From Mucilaginibacter sp. (GTDB lineage Bacteria; Bacteroidota; Bacteroidia; Sphingobacteriales; Sphingobacteriaceae): DNA of 64,000 nucleotides. Of this stretch, positions 1-9,193 are shown in pieces (positions within the stretch are counted from its first letter, which is position 1; every line of letters starts with the position of its first letter). The position numbers and the translations under genes are program-made. The stretch spans positions 1-64,000 of the forward strand of contig JARLHA010000078.1 in NCBI GenBank assembly GCA_031292485.1, in the 5' to 3' direction. Under the pieces are notes generated by a model. The model ran no database searches. It was not told the origin of the DNA and worked only from the letters and a program-made list of their open reading frames with translations.

Positions 1-101
1 CATCCGAAATCCACTAATAAAGGGCCTGTTTTAATCTCTCAATTCAAAATTCAAATTGTTTCTAAATAATAATACGGTTCTATGACGGATAGTGTGGGTG
101 A

Positions 102-242
102 TTTAAACGCAGAGATGCAGAGAAGACACAGAATTCGCTGATTTTCAAAATTTTACAGGCTGTTTATATATTCAAATACCTTTACAAAATAAAATTATTC
201 CTCTGTGAACTCAGTGTATTCTCTGTTTCTTTGTGTTAAAAA
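102..242. repeat. Interspersed repeat, TTTAAACGCAGAG family, copy 1
   Basis: The left arm reads TTTAAACGCAGAG followed by GATGCAGAGAAGACACAG, and the right arm reads CTCTGTGAACTCAGTG to TTTGTGTTAAA. The arms are roughly inverted, separated by an AT-rich spacer of about 65 bp. A second copy with the same arms lies at 63861-63982. The rest of the stretch before alaS holds only short copies of the word ATCCGAAATC (at 2-12, 310-320 and 331-342) and no gene. Confidence 0.6.
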
Positions 243-352
243 ACTTCTTTAATTAGTTCCTGCCCATACAAACCGTTATAGAGCCAATAATACTTTGAAT
301 AAACTAATAAATCCGAAATCAAAAATTCGACATCCGAAATCCTTCAAAACCC

Positions 353-360
353 TATCTTTG
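353..360 (+). promoter_or_regulatory. -7 promoter box of alaS
   Basis: TATCTTTG matches the Bacteroidota -7 consensus TAnnTTTG and ends only 6 bp before the ATG at 367. No clear -33 TTTG element is seen. If this is the promoter, transcription would start at or very near the start codon, giving a leaderless or nearly leaderless mRNA. Confidence 0.5.
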
Positions 361-366
361 CACCTT

Positions 367-3147
367 ATGACAGCTTCAGAGATACGCCAGGCTTTTTTGG
401 ATTTTTTTGCTTCGAAGGGACATGTGATCGTTCCATCAGCGCCTATTGTTATTAAAAACGATCCCACGCTGATGTTCACCAACGCGGGGATGAACCAGTT
501 TAAATCGCTTTTTTTAGGTGAAGAAACGCCGAAATACCCCCGCGTGGCGGATACCCAGCGCTGTTTACGTGTTTCCGGCAAGCATAATGATTTGGAAGAA
601 GTTGGTATCGATACCTATCACCATACCATGTTCGAGATGCTGGGCAACTGGAGCTTTGGCGACTACTTTAAAAAAGAAGCCATCGCCTGGAGCTGGGAAC
701 TGCTGACCAGCGTTTATAAAATCGATAAAGACCGTTTATACGTAACCTACTTTGAAGGTGACGAAAAAGAAGGCTTGGAAAGGGATTTGGAAACCTACAA
801 CCTTTGGAAACAATATGTTGATGAAAGCCACATCCTGCCCGGCAACAAAAAGGACAACTTTTGGGAAATGGGCGAAACCGGCCCATGCGGGCCATGCTCC
901 GAAATTCACTATGATAACCGCCCGGACAGCGAACGAACCAAAGTAAGCGGCGCTACTTTAGTGAATGCCGATCACGACCAGGTGATTGAGATCTGGAATA
1001 ATGTATTCATGCAGTTTAACCGGCTGAGGGATTGTTCGCTGCAGCCATTGCCTGCCAAGCATGTGGATACCGGCATGGGCTTTGAGCGATTGGTTCGGGT
1101 GTTGCAGGGAAAGACATCTAATTATGATACCGATGTTTTTCAGCCGCTGATACAATTTATTGCGGAGAAAAGCGGGATTCCCTATCAAGCGCCTCACCCT
1201 GCCCTCTCCAAAGGAGAGGGTTCTGAGGGTGTTACCAGCGGCAAAAAAGTCCTCTCCTTTGGAGAGGATTTAGGTGAGGCGAAAACGGATACTGCGATGC
1301 GTGTAATGGCCGATCATATCCGCGCCATCAGTTTTGCGATATCAGATGGGCAGTTGCCATCAAATAACAAAGCTGGGTATGTTATCCGCCGCATTTTACG
1401 CAGGGCGGTTAGGTATTCGTACCAACATTTAGGTTTTAAGACGCCGTTTTTAAATCAATTGGTACCATTATTAGCCGAACAATTTAAAGGTGTATTTGAT
1501 GAATTGTACAAGCAAAGGGATTTCGTTCAGAAAGTGGTTTTGGAAGAGGAAAATTCGTTTTTGAGGACGTTAGAAAACGGGATTAACAGATTTGAAAACT
1601 ATACTAAAGATCAATTTGATTTAAGAATTACAACTTCAGAGGAAGAACTATACAAGTCTTTCGGTGACGTGAGTGATTTCTATGAAGCCAGAAAAAACAA
1701 AATCATCTCCGGCGATTTTGCATTTGAATTATCGGATACCTATGGATTCCCTATTGATTTAACCGAGTTGATGGGCCGGGAGAAGGGTTGGATTGTTGAC
1801 ATGCCTGCTTTCGAAAAAGCCCTCCAAGCCCAAAAATCCCGCTCCCGCGCTGCCACCGCCATTGATACCGGCGATTGGGTAGTTTTAAAAGACGACGACA
1901 CCGTTGAGTTTACCGGCTATGATGAGTTGGAAACCATTGCCCATGTGGTAAAATACCGAAAGGTAACCGCAAAAGGGAAGGAGCAATACCAGATCGTATT
2001 GGATAAAACGCCTTTTTATGCTGAAAGCGGTGGCCAGGTAGGCGATAAAGGCGAACTGGTTTTCCCGGACGGACAGGTGATTGAAGTAACAGATACCAAA
2101 AAAGAGAATGGATTGATCGTTCATTTTACAGACAGTTTGCCGGATATTGCCGATGACGCACTTACCGCCATTGTTAACCCTGACCTGCGTACCAGTACCG
2201 AAAATAACCATAGCGCCACGCATTTGCTGCATGCCGCCATGAAACAGGTTTTGGGCGCGCACGTGAACCAAAAAGGTTCATTAGTAAACGCTGATTACCT
2301 GCGGTTCGACTTTTCGCATTTTGCCAAAGTTACGGATGATGAGCTGGGGCAGATAGAAGCCATTGTAAATGAAAAGATCCGCGAAAACATCGCCCTGAAA
2401 GAAGAACGCATGGTAGCTTACCAGGAAGCCATCAGCAGCGGCGTAACCGCCCTGTTTGGTGAAAAGTATGGCGAGTATGTCCGCGTAATCACCTTCGACG
2501 ACGAGTTCAGTAAAGAGCTTTGTGGCGGTACGCATGTAAAAGCTACCGGGCAGATCGGTTTCTTTAAGATCATTGCCGAAAGTGCCGTAGCTGCCGGGGT
2601 GCGCCGTATCGAGGCCATTACCGGTATTGCTGCCGAGAATTTCATCAATGCACAAGTCAAACTGGTGCACCAGTTGAGGGAATTGCTGAAAAACCCGAAA
2701 GATCTTTCAAAAAGCGTGGAAAGTTTGGTTGAAGAAAACAACAGGCTAAAAAAGGAGATCGAAAAATCGATCCTCGAAAAATCATCCGGCTTAAAAAATG
2801 AGCTGGCGGAAAAAGCTGAAACCATAAACGGTATCAATTTCATCGCCCAAAAAGTACAATTACCCAACGCCGATGCCATCAAAAACCTGGCGTACCAGCT
2901 GAAAGATATCGTTTCCGACCTTTTCCTGGTTTTAGCTGCGGATATCGACGGCAAACCATCACTGACGGTGATGATAGCCGAAAACCTGGTAAAAGATAAA
3001 GGCTTAAACGCGGGAACGATAGTCCGCGAATTGGCCAAAGAGATCAAAGGCGGCGGCGGCGGCCAGCCATTCTTCGCCACAGCAGGTGGGAGTGATGTAA
3101 GCGGGTTGGATAAAGCATTGGAAAAGGCGCAGACGTTTATAGCTTAA
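367..3147 (+). CDS. alaS: Alanine--tRNA ligase
   Basis: Cytoplasmic class II enzyme that charges tRNA-Ala and edits mischarged Ser/Gly. The family N-terminus (TASEIRQAFLDFFASKGH) starts at the ATG at 367; the 24 codons of open frame upstream are repeat-derived and look noncoding. Catalytic core is in residues 1-270 and 305-460. The editing-site zinc ligands are visible as HSATH near residue 615 and CGGTH near 719, and the C-Ala glycine-rich end (GGGGGGQPFFA) lies near residue 895. At 926 aa it is longer than the usual 870-880. Much of the excess is a stretch at residues about 275-305 that is a translated interspersed palindromic repeat (1191-1281), placed between the conserved NYDTDVFQPLI and MRVMADHIRAI blocks. 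The frame stays open, so the enzyme is presumably functional. Confidence 0.97.
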   Translation: MTASEIRQAFLDFFASKGHVIVPSAPIVIKNDPTLMFTNAGMNQFKSLFLGEETPKYPRVADTQRCLRVSGKHNDLEEVGIDTYHHTMFEMLGNWSFGDYFKKEAIAWSWELLTSVYKIDKDRLYVTYFEGDEKEGLERDLETYNLWKQYVDESHILPGNKKDNFWEMGETGPCGPCSEIHYDNRPDSERTKVSGATLVNADHDQVIEIWNNVFMQFNRLRDCSLQPLPAKHVDTGMGFERLVRVLQGKTSNYDTDVFQPLIQFIAEKSGIPYQAPHPALSKGEGSEGVTSGKKVLSFGEDLGEAKTDTAMRVMADHIRAISFAISDGQLPSNNKAGYVIRRILRRAVRYSYQHLGFKTPFLNQLVPLLAEQFKGVFDELYKQRDFVQKVVLEEENSFLRTLENGINRFENYTKDQFDLRITTSEEELYKSFGDVSDFYEARKNKIISGDFAFELSDTYGFPIDLTELMGREKGWIVDMPAFEKALQAQKSRSRAATAIDTGDWVVLKDDDTVEFTGYDELETIAHVVKYRKVTAKGKEQYQIVLDKTPFYAESGGQVGDKGELVFPDGQVIEVTDTKKENGLIVHFTDSLPDIADDALTAIVNPDLRTSTENNHSATHLLHAAMKQVLGAHVNQKGSLVNADYLRFDFSHFAKVTDDELGQIEAIVNEKIRENIALKEERMVAYQEAISSGVTALFGEKYGEYVRVITFDDEFSKELCGGTHVKATGQIGFFKIIAESAVAAGVRRIEAITGIAAENFINAQVKLVHQLRELLKNPKDLSKSVESLVEENNRLKKEIEKSILEKSSGLKNELAEKAETINGINFIAQKVQLPNADAIKNLAYQLKDIVSDLFLVLAADIDGKPSLTVMIAENLVKDKGLNAGTIVRELAKEIKGGGGGQPFFATAGGSDVSGLDKALEKAQTFIA
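1191..1281. repeat. Palindromic repeat (CTCTCC-AAAGGAGAG family) inside alaS
   Basis: Starts GCCTCACC and ends GGTGAGGC, with internal arms CCCTCTCCAAAGGAGAGGG and CCTCTCCTTTGGAGAGG. The same architecture recurs between genes at 13437-13524 and 62275-62376. This copy lies in frame inside alaS and is translated as a Gly/Ser/Lys/Glu-rich loop. Confidence 0.85.
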
Positions 3148-3236
3148 ATTTGATGCGAAAGTTTTTCCAATGAATCAGATTCTGCAATATGTTACGCTCA
3201 ACTGTGAAAGAGAGTTTGAGGAAGTAAAAAGAAGGA

Positions 3237-3724
3237 ATGAAAAAAAAACATAGTCATCTTTTAACGATTGAAGAGCAAACGCTTATTTATAAATATACAG
3301 AAGATGGCTACGAAACTTTAAATGAAAAATTAAGGATAAGTAAAGGAAAAGAGTTATCGCAATTCGGTAAATTTCTTGATAAGACCATCGCAAAACTGCC
3401 AAATTACGAGGGAATTGCCTATAGATCAGCAAAGTTGATAGATAGCGAATTGAAAAAATATATAGAAGCTAAGGAAAATATCGGTATATTAGTTGAGCAT
3501 TTATTTCTGCAAGTAAGTCGAAACGGATAGCATACGAATTTGGTAACAGTTGTCAGTTTATGATTTTCAGCAGAACGGGAAAAAGTGTTGAAGAATTCGC
3601 AAAATACGGAACATATCATCCCCAAAATGAAAAGGAAATATTGTTTCGGCCTAATCTTCGGTTTAAAGTACTACAAGTAACAAAACAAGATGCAAAAACG
3701 TTAATTACTTTAGAAGAGGTTTGA
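3237..3724 (+). pseudogene. ADP-ribosyltransferase-like gene broken by a frameshift
   Basis: Frame one (3237-3530, 97 aa) carries LPNYEGIAYRSAKL and then EHLFLQVSRN before a stop. Continuing in the -1 frame from 3527, IAYEFGNSCQFMIFSRTGKS and KYGTYHPQNEKEILF follow without interruption to a TGA at 3722-3724. Joined, this has the layout of an R-S-E type ART: Tyr-Arg, then a degenerate STS motif (FLQVS in place of FLSTS), then Glu-x-Glu (EKE) near the end. Only one base is missing at about 3524-3527. A short open frame upstream (3170-3253) runs into the A9 tract at 3240-3248 and could be the lost N-terminus, cut off by a second slip. The function is inferred from motifs. It is either a decaying toxin-like gene or, less likely, one that uses frameshifting. 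Confidence 0.55.
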
Positions 3725-3731
3725 AAAAAAA

Positions 3732-4085
3732 ATGATAATAATAGAAAAAGCGGATAATATTAATGCCATCAAAGCAGATGACATGAGTAATATCAATAGG
3801 GTGCTGTTTGATTCTATCTATATAAATGACATTTATATAAAGGATTCCGAGGTTGATTATAAGGAAGATATGATCGATAGATTTGCTGAAATATTAAATA
3901 AAATGCTGCTTCAAAACGTCGAACTTTCTGATGATGCAAAACTTAACATTATCAATCTGCTTGATAAACTCAATACACAAAAAGAAAATTTGGAGATGAT
4001 CAAATTGAAAACCTCCATCGCGGATGTTCAACAAGCGTCTGAAAGACTTTCAAAAAAATCGCAATCTGCATTCGAACTGAAATAA
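3732..4085 (+). CDS. Hypothetical protein next to the ART-like gene
   Basis: 117 aa, no recognised family, no signal peptide or membrane segment. It is acidic in the first half and rich in helix formers (ILNKMLLQNVELSDDAKLNI, then a Lys/Glu-rich C-terminus), so probably mostly helical. It begins 7 bp after the stop of the broken ART-like gene and almost certainly shared its mRNA. By position it could be an antidote or accessory factor of that gene, but nothing in its sequence shows this. Start ATG follows a run of A residues. Confidence 0.6.
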   Translation: MIIIEKADNINAIKADDMSNINRVLFDSIYINDIYIKDSEVDYKEDMIDRFAEILNKMLLQNVELSDDAKLNIINLLDKLNTQKENLEMIKLKTSIADVQQASERLSKKSQSAFELK

Positions 4086-4165
4086 ACATAATTTCAGTTC
4101 ACGTAACCCCGTGCCTATAAGTTGATAAGTGAATAAAAATATGCCAAATTAATAAGTAATAACTT

Positions 4166-4173
4166 TATATTTG
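4166..4173 (+). promoter_or_regulatory. -7 promoter box of gatB
   Basis: TATATTTG fits TAnnTTTG and lies 39 bp before the chosen gatB ATG at 4213, leaving a leader of about 30 nt. It also argues against the earlier in-frame TTG at 4171 as start, because that codon lies inside the box. Confidence 0.45.
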
Positions 4174-4212
4174 GCGTGCAAAAACGGCTATTTTATCGGC
4201 CGGATATTATTT

Positions 4213-5682
4213 ATGACAAATATTGCAGACGGGATAAGTGACAAATACGAACTGGTTGTAGGGTTAGAGGTACATGTGCAGTTATCCACTTTAAGTAAAT
4301 CATTTTCCTCAGATTCAGCTGCGTTTGGGGGCGGCCCAAATGAACATATCAGTCCGATATCTCTTGGTCACCCGGGCACTTTGCCGCGCATCAACAAAAA
4401 AATGGTTGAGTATGCGGTAAAAATGGGCCTGGCCTGTAACTGCACCATCAACTTAAACAACACGTTTGCGCGTAAAAATTATTTTTATGCTGATTTGCCA
4501 AAGGGGTACCAGATCACCCAGGATCATTTCCCGGTTTGTATCGGCGGTTTTGTGCCGGTTCGTTTAACCGGCGGAATAACCAAAAATGTTGCCATCCATC
4601 ATATTCACATGGAAGAGGATGCAGGCAAAAGCATGCACGACCAGCATCATGCTGACTCGATGATCGATTTGAACAGGGCAGGGGTACCACTGGTCGAAAT
4701 TGTTAGCCAGCCTGATATGCGCAGCGCCGAAGAAGCAGGCCAGTTTTTAACCGAACTGCGTAAGCTGGTGCGCTATCTGGATATTTGCGACGGTAATATG
4801 GAAGAAGGCAGCATGCGCTGCGATGCCAATATTTCGGTGCGTTTGAAAGGAGAAACTACTTACAATAACCGCTGCGAGGTAAAAAACCTCAACTCTATCC
4901 GCAATGTGCAGCGCGCTATTGAGCACGAATTTGAACGCCAGGTAAACCTGGTTGAAAATGGCGAGTATATCGACCAGAATACATTAAACTTTAACGCGGA
5001 TACCGGTGAAACTTCGGTTTTACGGTCAAAGGAAATGGCAAATGACTACCGTTATTTCCCTGAACCCGATCTTACTCCGCTGGTTTTAACACATGAATAC
5101 CTTGATAAAATACGTTCCGGTATGCCGGCCCTGCCTAACGAACTGTATAATAAATATATTGCACAATTAGGCCTTTCGGATTATGATGCCGGGGTGATTA
5201 CTGCCGATAGGGATTTTGCCTTATATTTTGAAGACCTGGCAAAATGTACTGAAAATTATAAAGCTGCCGTTAACTGGTTGATGGGCCCCGTTAAATCCTA
5301 TATCAACGAATCGGGTAAATCTATGGCTGATTTTGTGATCAGCCCGGCAGATTTGGCCGAAATGATCAAACTCATTGATTCGGGAAAAATCAATTACTCG
5401 CTGGCTACTCAAAAGCTTTTCCCCGCCATGTTAAAGGAAAGCAGCAAGACGCCCGAACAACTTGCTGTAGCATTGAATTTGCTGATCAGCCAGGACAAAA
5501 CCGATGTTAGCGGGTTTATTAAAGCTGCACTTGCCAAATACCCTGATAAGGTGATTGAATACCAAAATGGTAAAAAAGGTGTTTTAGGATTATTTATGGG
5601 CGAGATTATGAAAAGCTCAAAAGGTAAGATCGATCCGCAGGCCACTAACAAATTGCTTATAAAAGAACTCGAATCGAGGTAA
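4213..5682 (+). CDS. gatB: Asp-tRNA(Asn)/Glu-tRNA(Gln) amidotransferase subunit B
   Basis: Subunit of the GatCAB complex that amidates Glu-tRNA(Gln) and/or Asp-tRNA(Asn) in the cytoplasm. 489 aa, normal for the family. Start ATG at 4213 gives MTNIADG followed by the family N-terminus YELVVGLEVHVQL. Conserved GatB blocks are clear: NYFYADLPKGYQITQ, HMEEDAGKSMHD, DLNRAGVPLVEIVSQPD, EEGSMRCDANISV and DYRYFPEPDL. The C-terminal tRNA-binding YqeY-like tail is present (from about residue 350). gatA and gatC are not in the window, which is usual where the subunits are unlinked. Confidence 0.97.
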   Translation: MTNIADGISDKYELVVGLEVHVQLSTLSKSFSSDSAAFGGGPNEHISPISLGHPGTLPRINKKMVEYAVKMGLACNCTINLNNTFARKNYFYADLPKGYQITQDHFPVCIGGFVPVRLTGGITKNVAIHHIHMEEDAGKSMHDQHHADSMIDLNRAGVPLVEIVSQPDMRSAEEAGQFLTELRKLVRYLDICDGNMEEGSMRCDANISVRLKGETTYNNRCEVKNLNSIRNVQRAIEHEFERQVNLVENGEYIDQNTLNFNADTGETSVLRSKEMANDYRYFPEPDLTPLVLTHEYLDKIRSGMPALPNELYNKYIAQLGLSDYDAGVITADRDFALYFEDLAKCTENYKAAVNWLMGPVKSYINESGKSMADFVISPADLAEMIKLIDSGKINYSLATQKLFPAMLKESSKTPEQLAVALNLLISQDKTDVSGFIKAALAKYPDKVIEYQNGKKGVLGLFMGEIMKSSKGKIDPQATNKLLIKELESR

Positions 5683-5687
5683 ATTAT

Positions 5688-5724
5688 AGTCCGAAAGTCA
5701 GAAAAGTCCGGAAAGTCCGAAAGA
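5688..5724. repeat. Short direct-repeat cluster, AGTCCGAAAGTC family
   Basis: Three or four tandem variants of AGTCCGAAAGTC directly after the gatB stop. A related cluster (AGTCCGGAAGTCGGGAAAGTCC) sits at 63781-63810. Confidence 0.5.
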
Positions 5725-5791
5725 TATTGCAGAATTATATTAAAATACCAACTTTGCAGTAAATCAACAAACCTGCTGTAGCCAAAAAAAG

Positions 5792-6946
5792 ATGAAGAAG
5801 CATATCATATATTACGCTGTTATTTTATCGGCGTTTACCTTGTTTTCATGTAACAAGAATTCGTTTACCATTTCGGGCACCATAAATAACCCAGGCAGCC
5901 TGAAAAAGATTGTTTTGATCCAGCAGGATGTAAACGGGATATCAGTTGTTGATTCCGCAAACCTTAGCGAGAACGGAAAATTTGAATTTAAGCACAGCAC
6001 GCCCTATCCCAATATTTATGGCTTACGCGTAGGCGGCAACTTGTTTGAGTTTATTGCCAAAAACGGCGAATCCATTGATTTCAGTACCAGTATCACCGAC
6101 AACACACATTCCTACACCATTTCAGGTTCGGATGAGTCAGAAAAACTGAAGGATTTTAATAAGATCAATAACCTGTATGTGGACAGGACGAATAAGATAG
6201 TAGGGGAATATCAAAATAAACTGGGAGATATCGGCAGTAAAATCCACGATTCAGTTTCAAGAGCGAAGGTGCAGGATTCATTAATGAATGTTTACAAACC
6301 CGAGTTTATGCAGGTTTTTAATGAAGGTAGCGCCGCCATCCTTAAATTTGTTAATGAAAATAAAAAGTCGCTGGCGGGTTTCTACGCTGCTACTTCGCTG
6401 GATTCTATAAAATACGAATCGCAGCTGATAGCTTATGCCGACACGATAAAAAATGCCGATTTTAAAGATAATCCCGCCGTGCAGCGATTTATTAAAGATA
6501 AAATGGCTGCAAAACCTGTTTCAGTTGGTCATAGCGCACCTGATTTTACGGTTGGGGGAATCGATGGCAAACCCATAAAATTATCAGACTATAAAGGTAA
6601 ATATGTAATGCTTGATTTTTGGGCTTCATGGTGCGGCCCCTGCAGGCACGAGAATCCTAACGTAGTAAAGCAATATGCTATATTTAAACCGCTTGGATTG
6701 AATATACTTGGTATTTCGCTGGATACCGACAAAGGCGCATGGCAACAGGCAATAGCTGCTGATAAGTTGTCATGGCAGCATGGGTCTGATTTGAAAAACT
6801 TTGAAGGACCTACCGAACAGCTGTATCATATTTACCAGATCCCGTCGAATTTCATTATTGATCCGCAGGGGATTATCGTGGCAAAAAACATTACCGGAGC
6901 CGATCTTGAAGGATTTTTAAACAAAACGTTTCATAAGCCTCAATAA
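5792..6946 (+). CDS. TlpA-family thiol:disulfide lipoprotein with DUF4369
   Basis: 384-aa predicted lipoprotein. The signal peptide ends in a lipobox with Cys20 (FTLFSC), so it is likely anchored in a membrane facing the periplasm. Residues about 24-120 match the DUF4369 beta domain common in Bacteroidota (FTISGTINNPGSL). The C-terminal half is a redoxin/thioredoxin fold with the active site WCGPC at residues 280-284, preceded by the family entry APDFTVGGIDGKP. It probably reduces periplasmic disulfides, for instance in cytochrome maturation or stress response. Substrate unknown. It is a single-gene unit. Confidence 0.9.
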   Translation: MKKHIIYYAVILSAFTLFSCNKNSFTISGTINNPGSLKKIVLIQQDVNGISVVDSANLSENGKFEFKHSTPYPNIYGLRVGGNLFEFIAKNGESIDFSTSITDNTHSYTISGSDESEKLKDFNKINNLYVDRTNKIVGEYQNKLGDIGSKIHDSVSRAKVQDSLMNVYKPEFMQVFNEGSAAILKFVNENKKSLAGFYAATSLDSIKYESQLIAYADTIKNADFKDNPAVQRFIKDKMAAKPVSVGHSAPDFTVGGIDGKPIKLSDYKGKYVMLDFWASWCGPCRHENPNVVKQYAIFKPLGLNILGISLDTDKGAWQQAIAADKLSWQHGSDLKNFEGPTEQLYHIYQIPSNFIIDPQGIIVAKNITGADLEGFLNKTFHKPQ

Positions 6947-7041
6947 ATCGTTAAAATAAAGTAACATTTAACAATTTCTTAATATTAACTTTACCCTATT
7001 GTTCTTTTGCGCGCATACTTTTACGCAAAAAATCAACCTTC

Positions 7042-7731
7042 ATGAGTAACGCAACGAAACAAAAGATTCTTATTGTTGATGATGAACCGGATATCCTGGA
7101 GCTCATTGAGTATAATTTAAAAAAAGAAGGCTACCAGGTGTTTTTGGCCCGCAACGGGCAGGAAGCAGTTGCTGAAGCAAAGCGTTCGCTTCCGGATCTC
7201 ATCGTGCTGGACATTATGATGCCCAAAATGGATGGTATCGAGGCCTGCCGTATTATGCGCACCATGCCCGAATTCAAGAATACCTTTATGGTGTTTTTGA
7301 CAGCCCGCAGCGAAGAATATTCAGAAATTGCCGGTTTTAACGTTGGCGCTGATGACTATATCGCCAAACCTATAAAGCCCCGCGCTTTGGTTAGCCGCAT
7401 CAATGCCATACTGCGCCGCAATGCTCCGGCCGAGGATGTTACGGAAAACAAACTGGAGATTGGCGATTTAGTGATCGACAGGGAGGCTTACCTGGTATAT
7501 AAACGCGGTGTTAAAATTGTGTTAGCAAAAAAAGAATTTGAATTGCTTTACCTGCTGGCCTCAAAACCGGGCAAAGTTTATACCCGCGAGGTGATATTAA
7601 AAAATATTTGGGAAGACTCTGTTGTGGTAACCAACCGCACCATTGATGTGCATATCCGCAAACTTCGCGAAAAGTTGGGTGATGACGTAGTTGCAACGGT
7701 AAAAGGTGTAGGCTATAAATTTGACGGATAA
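7042..7731 (+). CDS. OmpR/PhoB-type response regulator
   Basis: 229 aa. N-terminal receiver domain with acidic pocket Asp13-Asp14 (IVDDEPD), phosphoacceptor Asp57 (LIVLDIMMPKMDG) and the conserved Lys in DDYIAKPIKP. The C-terminal winged helix (about 130-229) has the typical end RTIDVHIRKLREKLGDD. It is a DNA-binding transcription factor controlled by phosphorylation. No histidine kinase gene is next to it, so the partner kinase must be elsewhere. A strong terminator follows. Confidence 0.93.
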   Translation: MSNATKQKILIVDDEPDILELIEYNLKKEGYQVFLARNGQEAVAEAKRSLPDLIVLDIMMPKMDGIEACRIMRTMPEFKNTFMVFLTARSEEYSEIAGFNVGADDYIAKPIKPRALVSRINAILRRNAPAEDVTENKLEIGDLVIDREAYLVYKRGVKIVLAKKEFELLYLLASKPGKVYTREVILKNIWEDSVVVTNRTIDVHIRKLREKLGDDVVATVKGVGYKFDG

Positions 7732-7752
7732 TTTAAAAGATATTTTAGGATG

Positions 7753-7787
7753 AAGGCGGCCCGGTTAATACCCTGCCGCCTTTTTTT
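7753..7787 (+). terminator. Rho-independent terminator
   Basis: Perfect 8-bp stem AAGGCGGC/GCCGCCTT with a 14-nt loop followed by seven T residues, 21 bp after the response-regulator stop. Confidence 0.85.
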
Positions 7788-7836
7788 ATGTAACAAAAGC
7801 TAAATAAATTGTATATTTATTTGCAGATCGCTTGTC

Positions 7837-9180
7837 ATGATGAAGAAACTTACCCGTAACCCCTGGTTCATATTCCTTCCGTTTCTTTTTTTCTACGTTT
7901 ACCTCGTCATCCTGAACAAATGGCCAACTTTGTATGGCGATGAGATCAGGTATGTAGACTTTGCCCATAACCTGATCCACGGGTATTATTCACCATCGCC
8001 TCCGCACATTAACTTATGGAACGGGCCGGGCTATCCGCTTATCCTGGTGCCTTTTATCGCATTACATGTTCCGGTTTTATATGTTACTTTACTAAACGCC
8101 GTATACCTGTACCTGGCTGTCGTATTTTTATACAAAGCATTACTTTTAATTACAAGTCACAAAATAGCGGTGATTGCCGCCCTGCTGTTAGCGCTTTATC
8201 CGAACGATCAGGCAGTATTACCGATTTTATATACTGAAGCTTTTACCAGCTTATTAGTTTCATTGCTGACTTATCTCATTATGCTGGTTTATATAAATGA
8301 GAAGCCAAAGTATATCATCCTCGCAGGGTTCGTATTGGGCTATATTACCCTAACTAAAATTATTTTTGGCTATGTGCTGGTCATTTGCCTGGCAGCCTGC
8401 TTAATCATGCTCCTGATAAAAAAAAGCCGGGGTGAGTACCTGAAACCAATAAAAATATTACTGATAGCTTTAGTGGTAACATTGCCCTATTTGGTTTACA
8501 CTTATTCCCTTACCGGCAAAGCGTTTTATTGGGGCGATTCAGGCGGGATGAGTTTATACTGGATGAGTACGCCCTATGACCATGAATACGGCGACTGGAA
8601 AGTTCCCAACCTGACCAATAACCAATATCCTATACTTTTTAAATCGTCAGAAGCGGTTGACCTGCTAAAGAAAAATCACGCGAAAGAGATTGGAGCGATC
8701 CTGAAACACAATGAATTTGAACAGGATGTGCTTTTCAAGCAAAAAGCTATCGATAATATTAAACAGCACCCTTTTAAATTCCTGAAAAACTACTATTATA
8801 ACTTCTCGAGGATGTTGTTTAATTTCCCTTATTCCTATTCCTACCAGGATGGGGCCATAGTGGAAAATATAGTTATTGGTTCTTTAATCTTATGGGCCTC
8901 GGTAGCCGGTATTGTCTTAACCTGGCTCAATCGTCGCAGCATAATTCCCCCGGTAAAGTTTATGCTATTAATAACTATGGTTTACCTGGCGCTAAGCGGC
9001 GCCCTTAGCTCTTATCCCCGTCAATTGGATGTAGTTGTGCCAGTTTTGCTTTTCTGGATGGGTTACCTGATTGCCAATATCAAAAGTGCCAATCTTAAGT
9101 TTTCGGCTCAAAAAACTTTGGCGGATATTGATCTGATGGAGATGGCCGGGGTAGAGGTGAATGGTGAAAATACTATATGA
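7837..9180 (+). CDS. Multi-spanning membrane protein, likely GT-C glycosyltransferase
   Basis: 447 aa with about ten hydrophobic segments. The first extracytoplasmic loop carries Asp35-Glu36 (TLYGDEIRYVD) right after the first membrane helix, the typical place of the catalytic acid in polyprenyl-phosphate-sugar dependent GT-C enzymes (ArnT/PMT-like). A cytoplasmic or periplasmic stretch at residues about 230-300 is hydrophilic. The sugar and acceptor are unknown and no partner genes are adjacent. It starts at ATG ATG; either codon could be used. Confidence 0.7.
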   Translation: MMKKLTRNPWFIFLPFLFFYVYLVILNKWPTLYGDEIRYVDFAHNLIHGYYSPSPPHINLWNGPGYPLILVPFIALHVPVLYVTLLNAVYLYLAVVFLYKALLLITSHKIAVIAALLLALYPNDQAVLPILYTEAFTSLLVSLLTYLIMLVYINEKPKYIILAGFVLGYITLTKIIFGYVLVICLAACLIMLLIKKSRGEYLKPIKILLIALVVTLPYLVYTYSLTGKAFYWGDSGGMSLYWMSTPYDHEYGDWKVPNLTNNQYPILFKSSEAVDLLKKNHAKEIGAILKHNEFEQDVLFKQKAIDNIKQHPFKFLKNYYYNFSRMLFNFPYSYSYQDGAIVENIVIGSLILWASVAGIVLTWLNRRSIIPPVKFMLLITMVYLALSGALSSYPRQLDVVVPVLLFWMGYLIANIKSANLKFSAQKTLADIDLMEMAGVEVNGENTI

Positions 9181-9193
9181 TCGTACCGGTTCT

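Noticed and set aside
295..366. 24-residue N-terminal extension of AlaRS
   Set aside because: It is built from the ATCCGAAATC repeat words, lies over the promoter box, and other AlaRS proteins start at the TASEIRQAF block.
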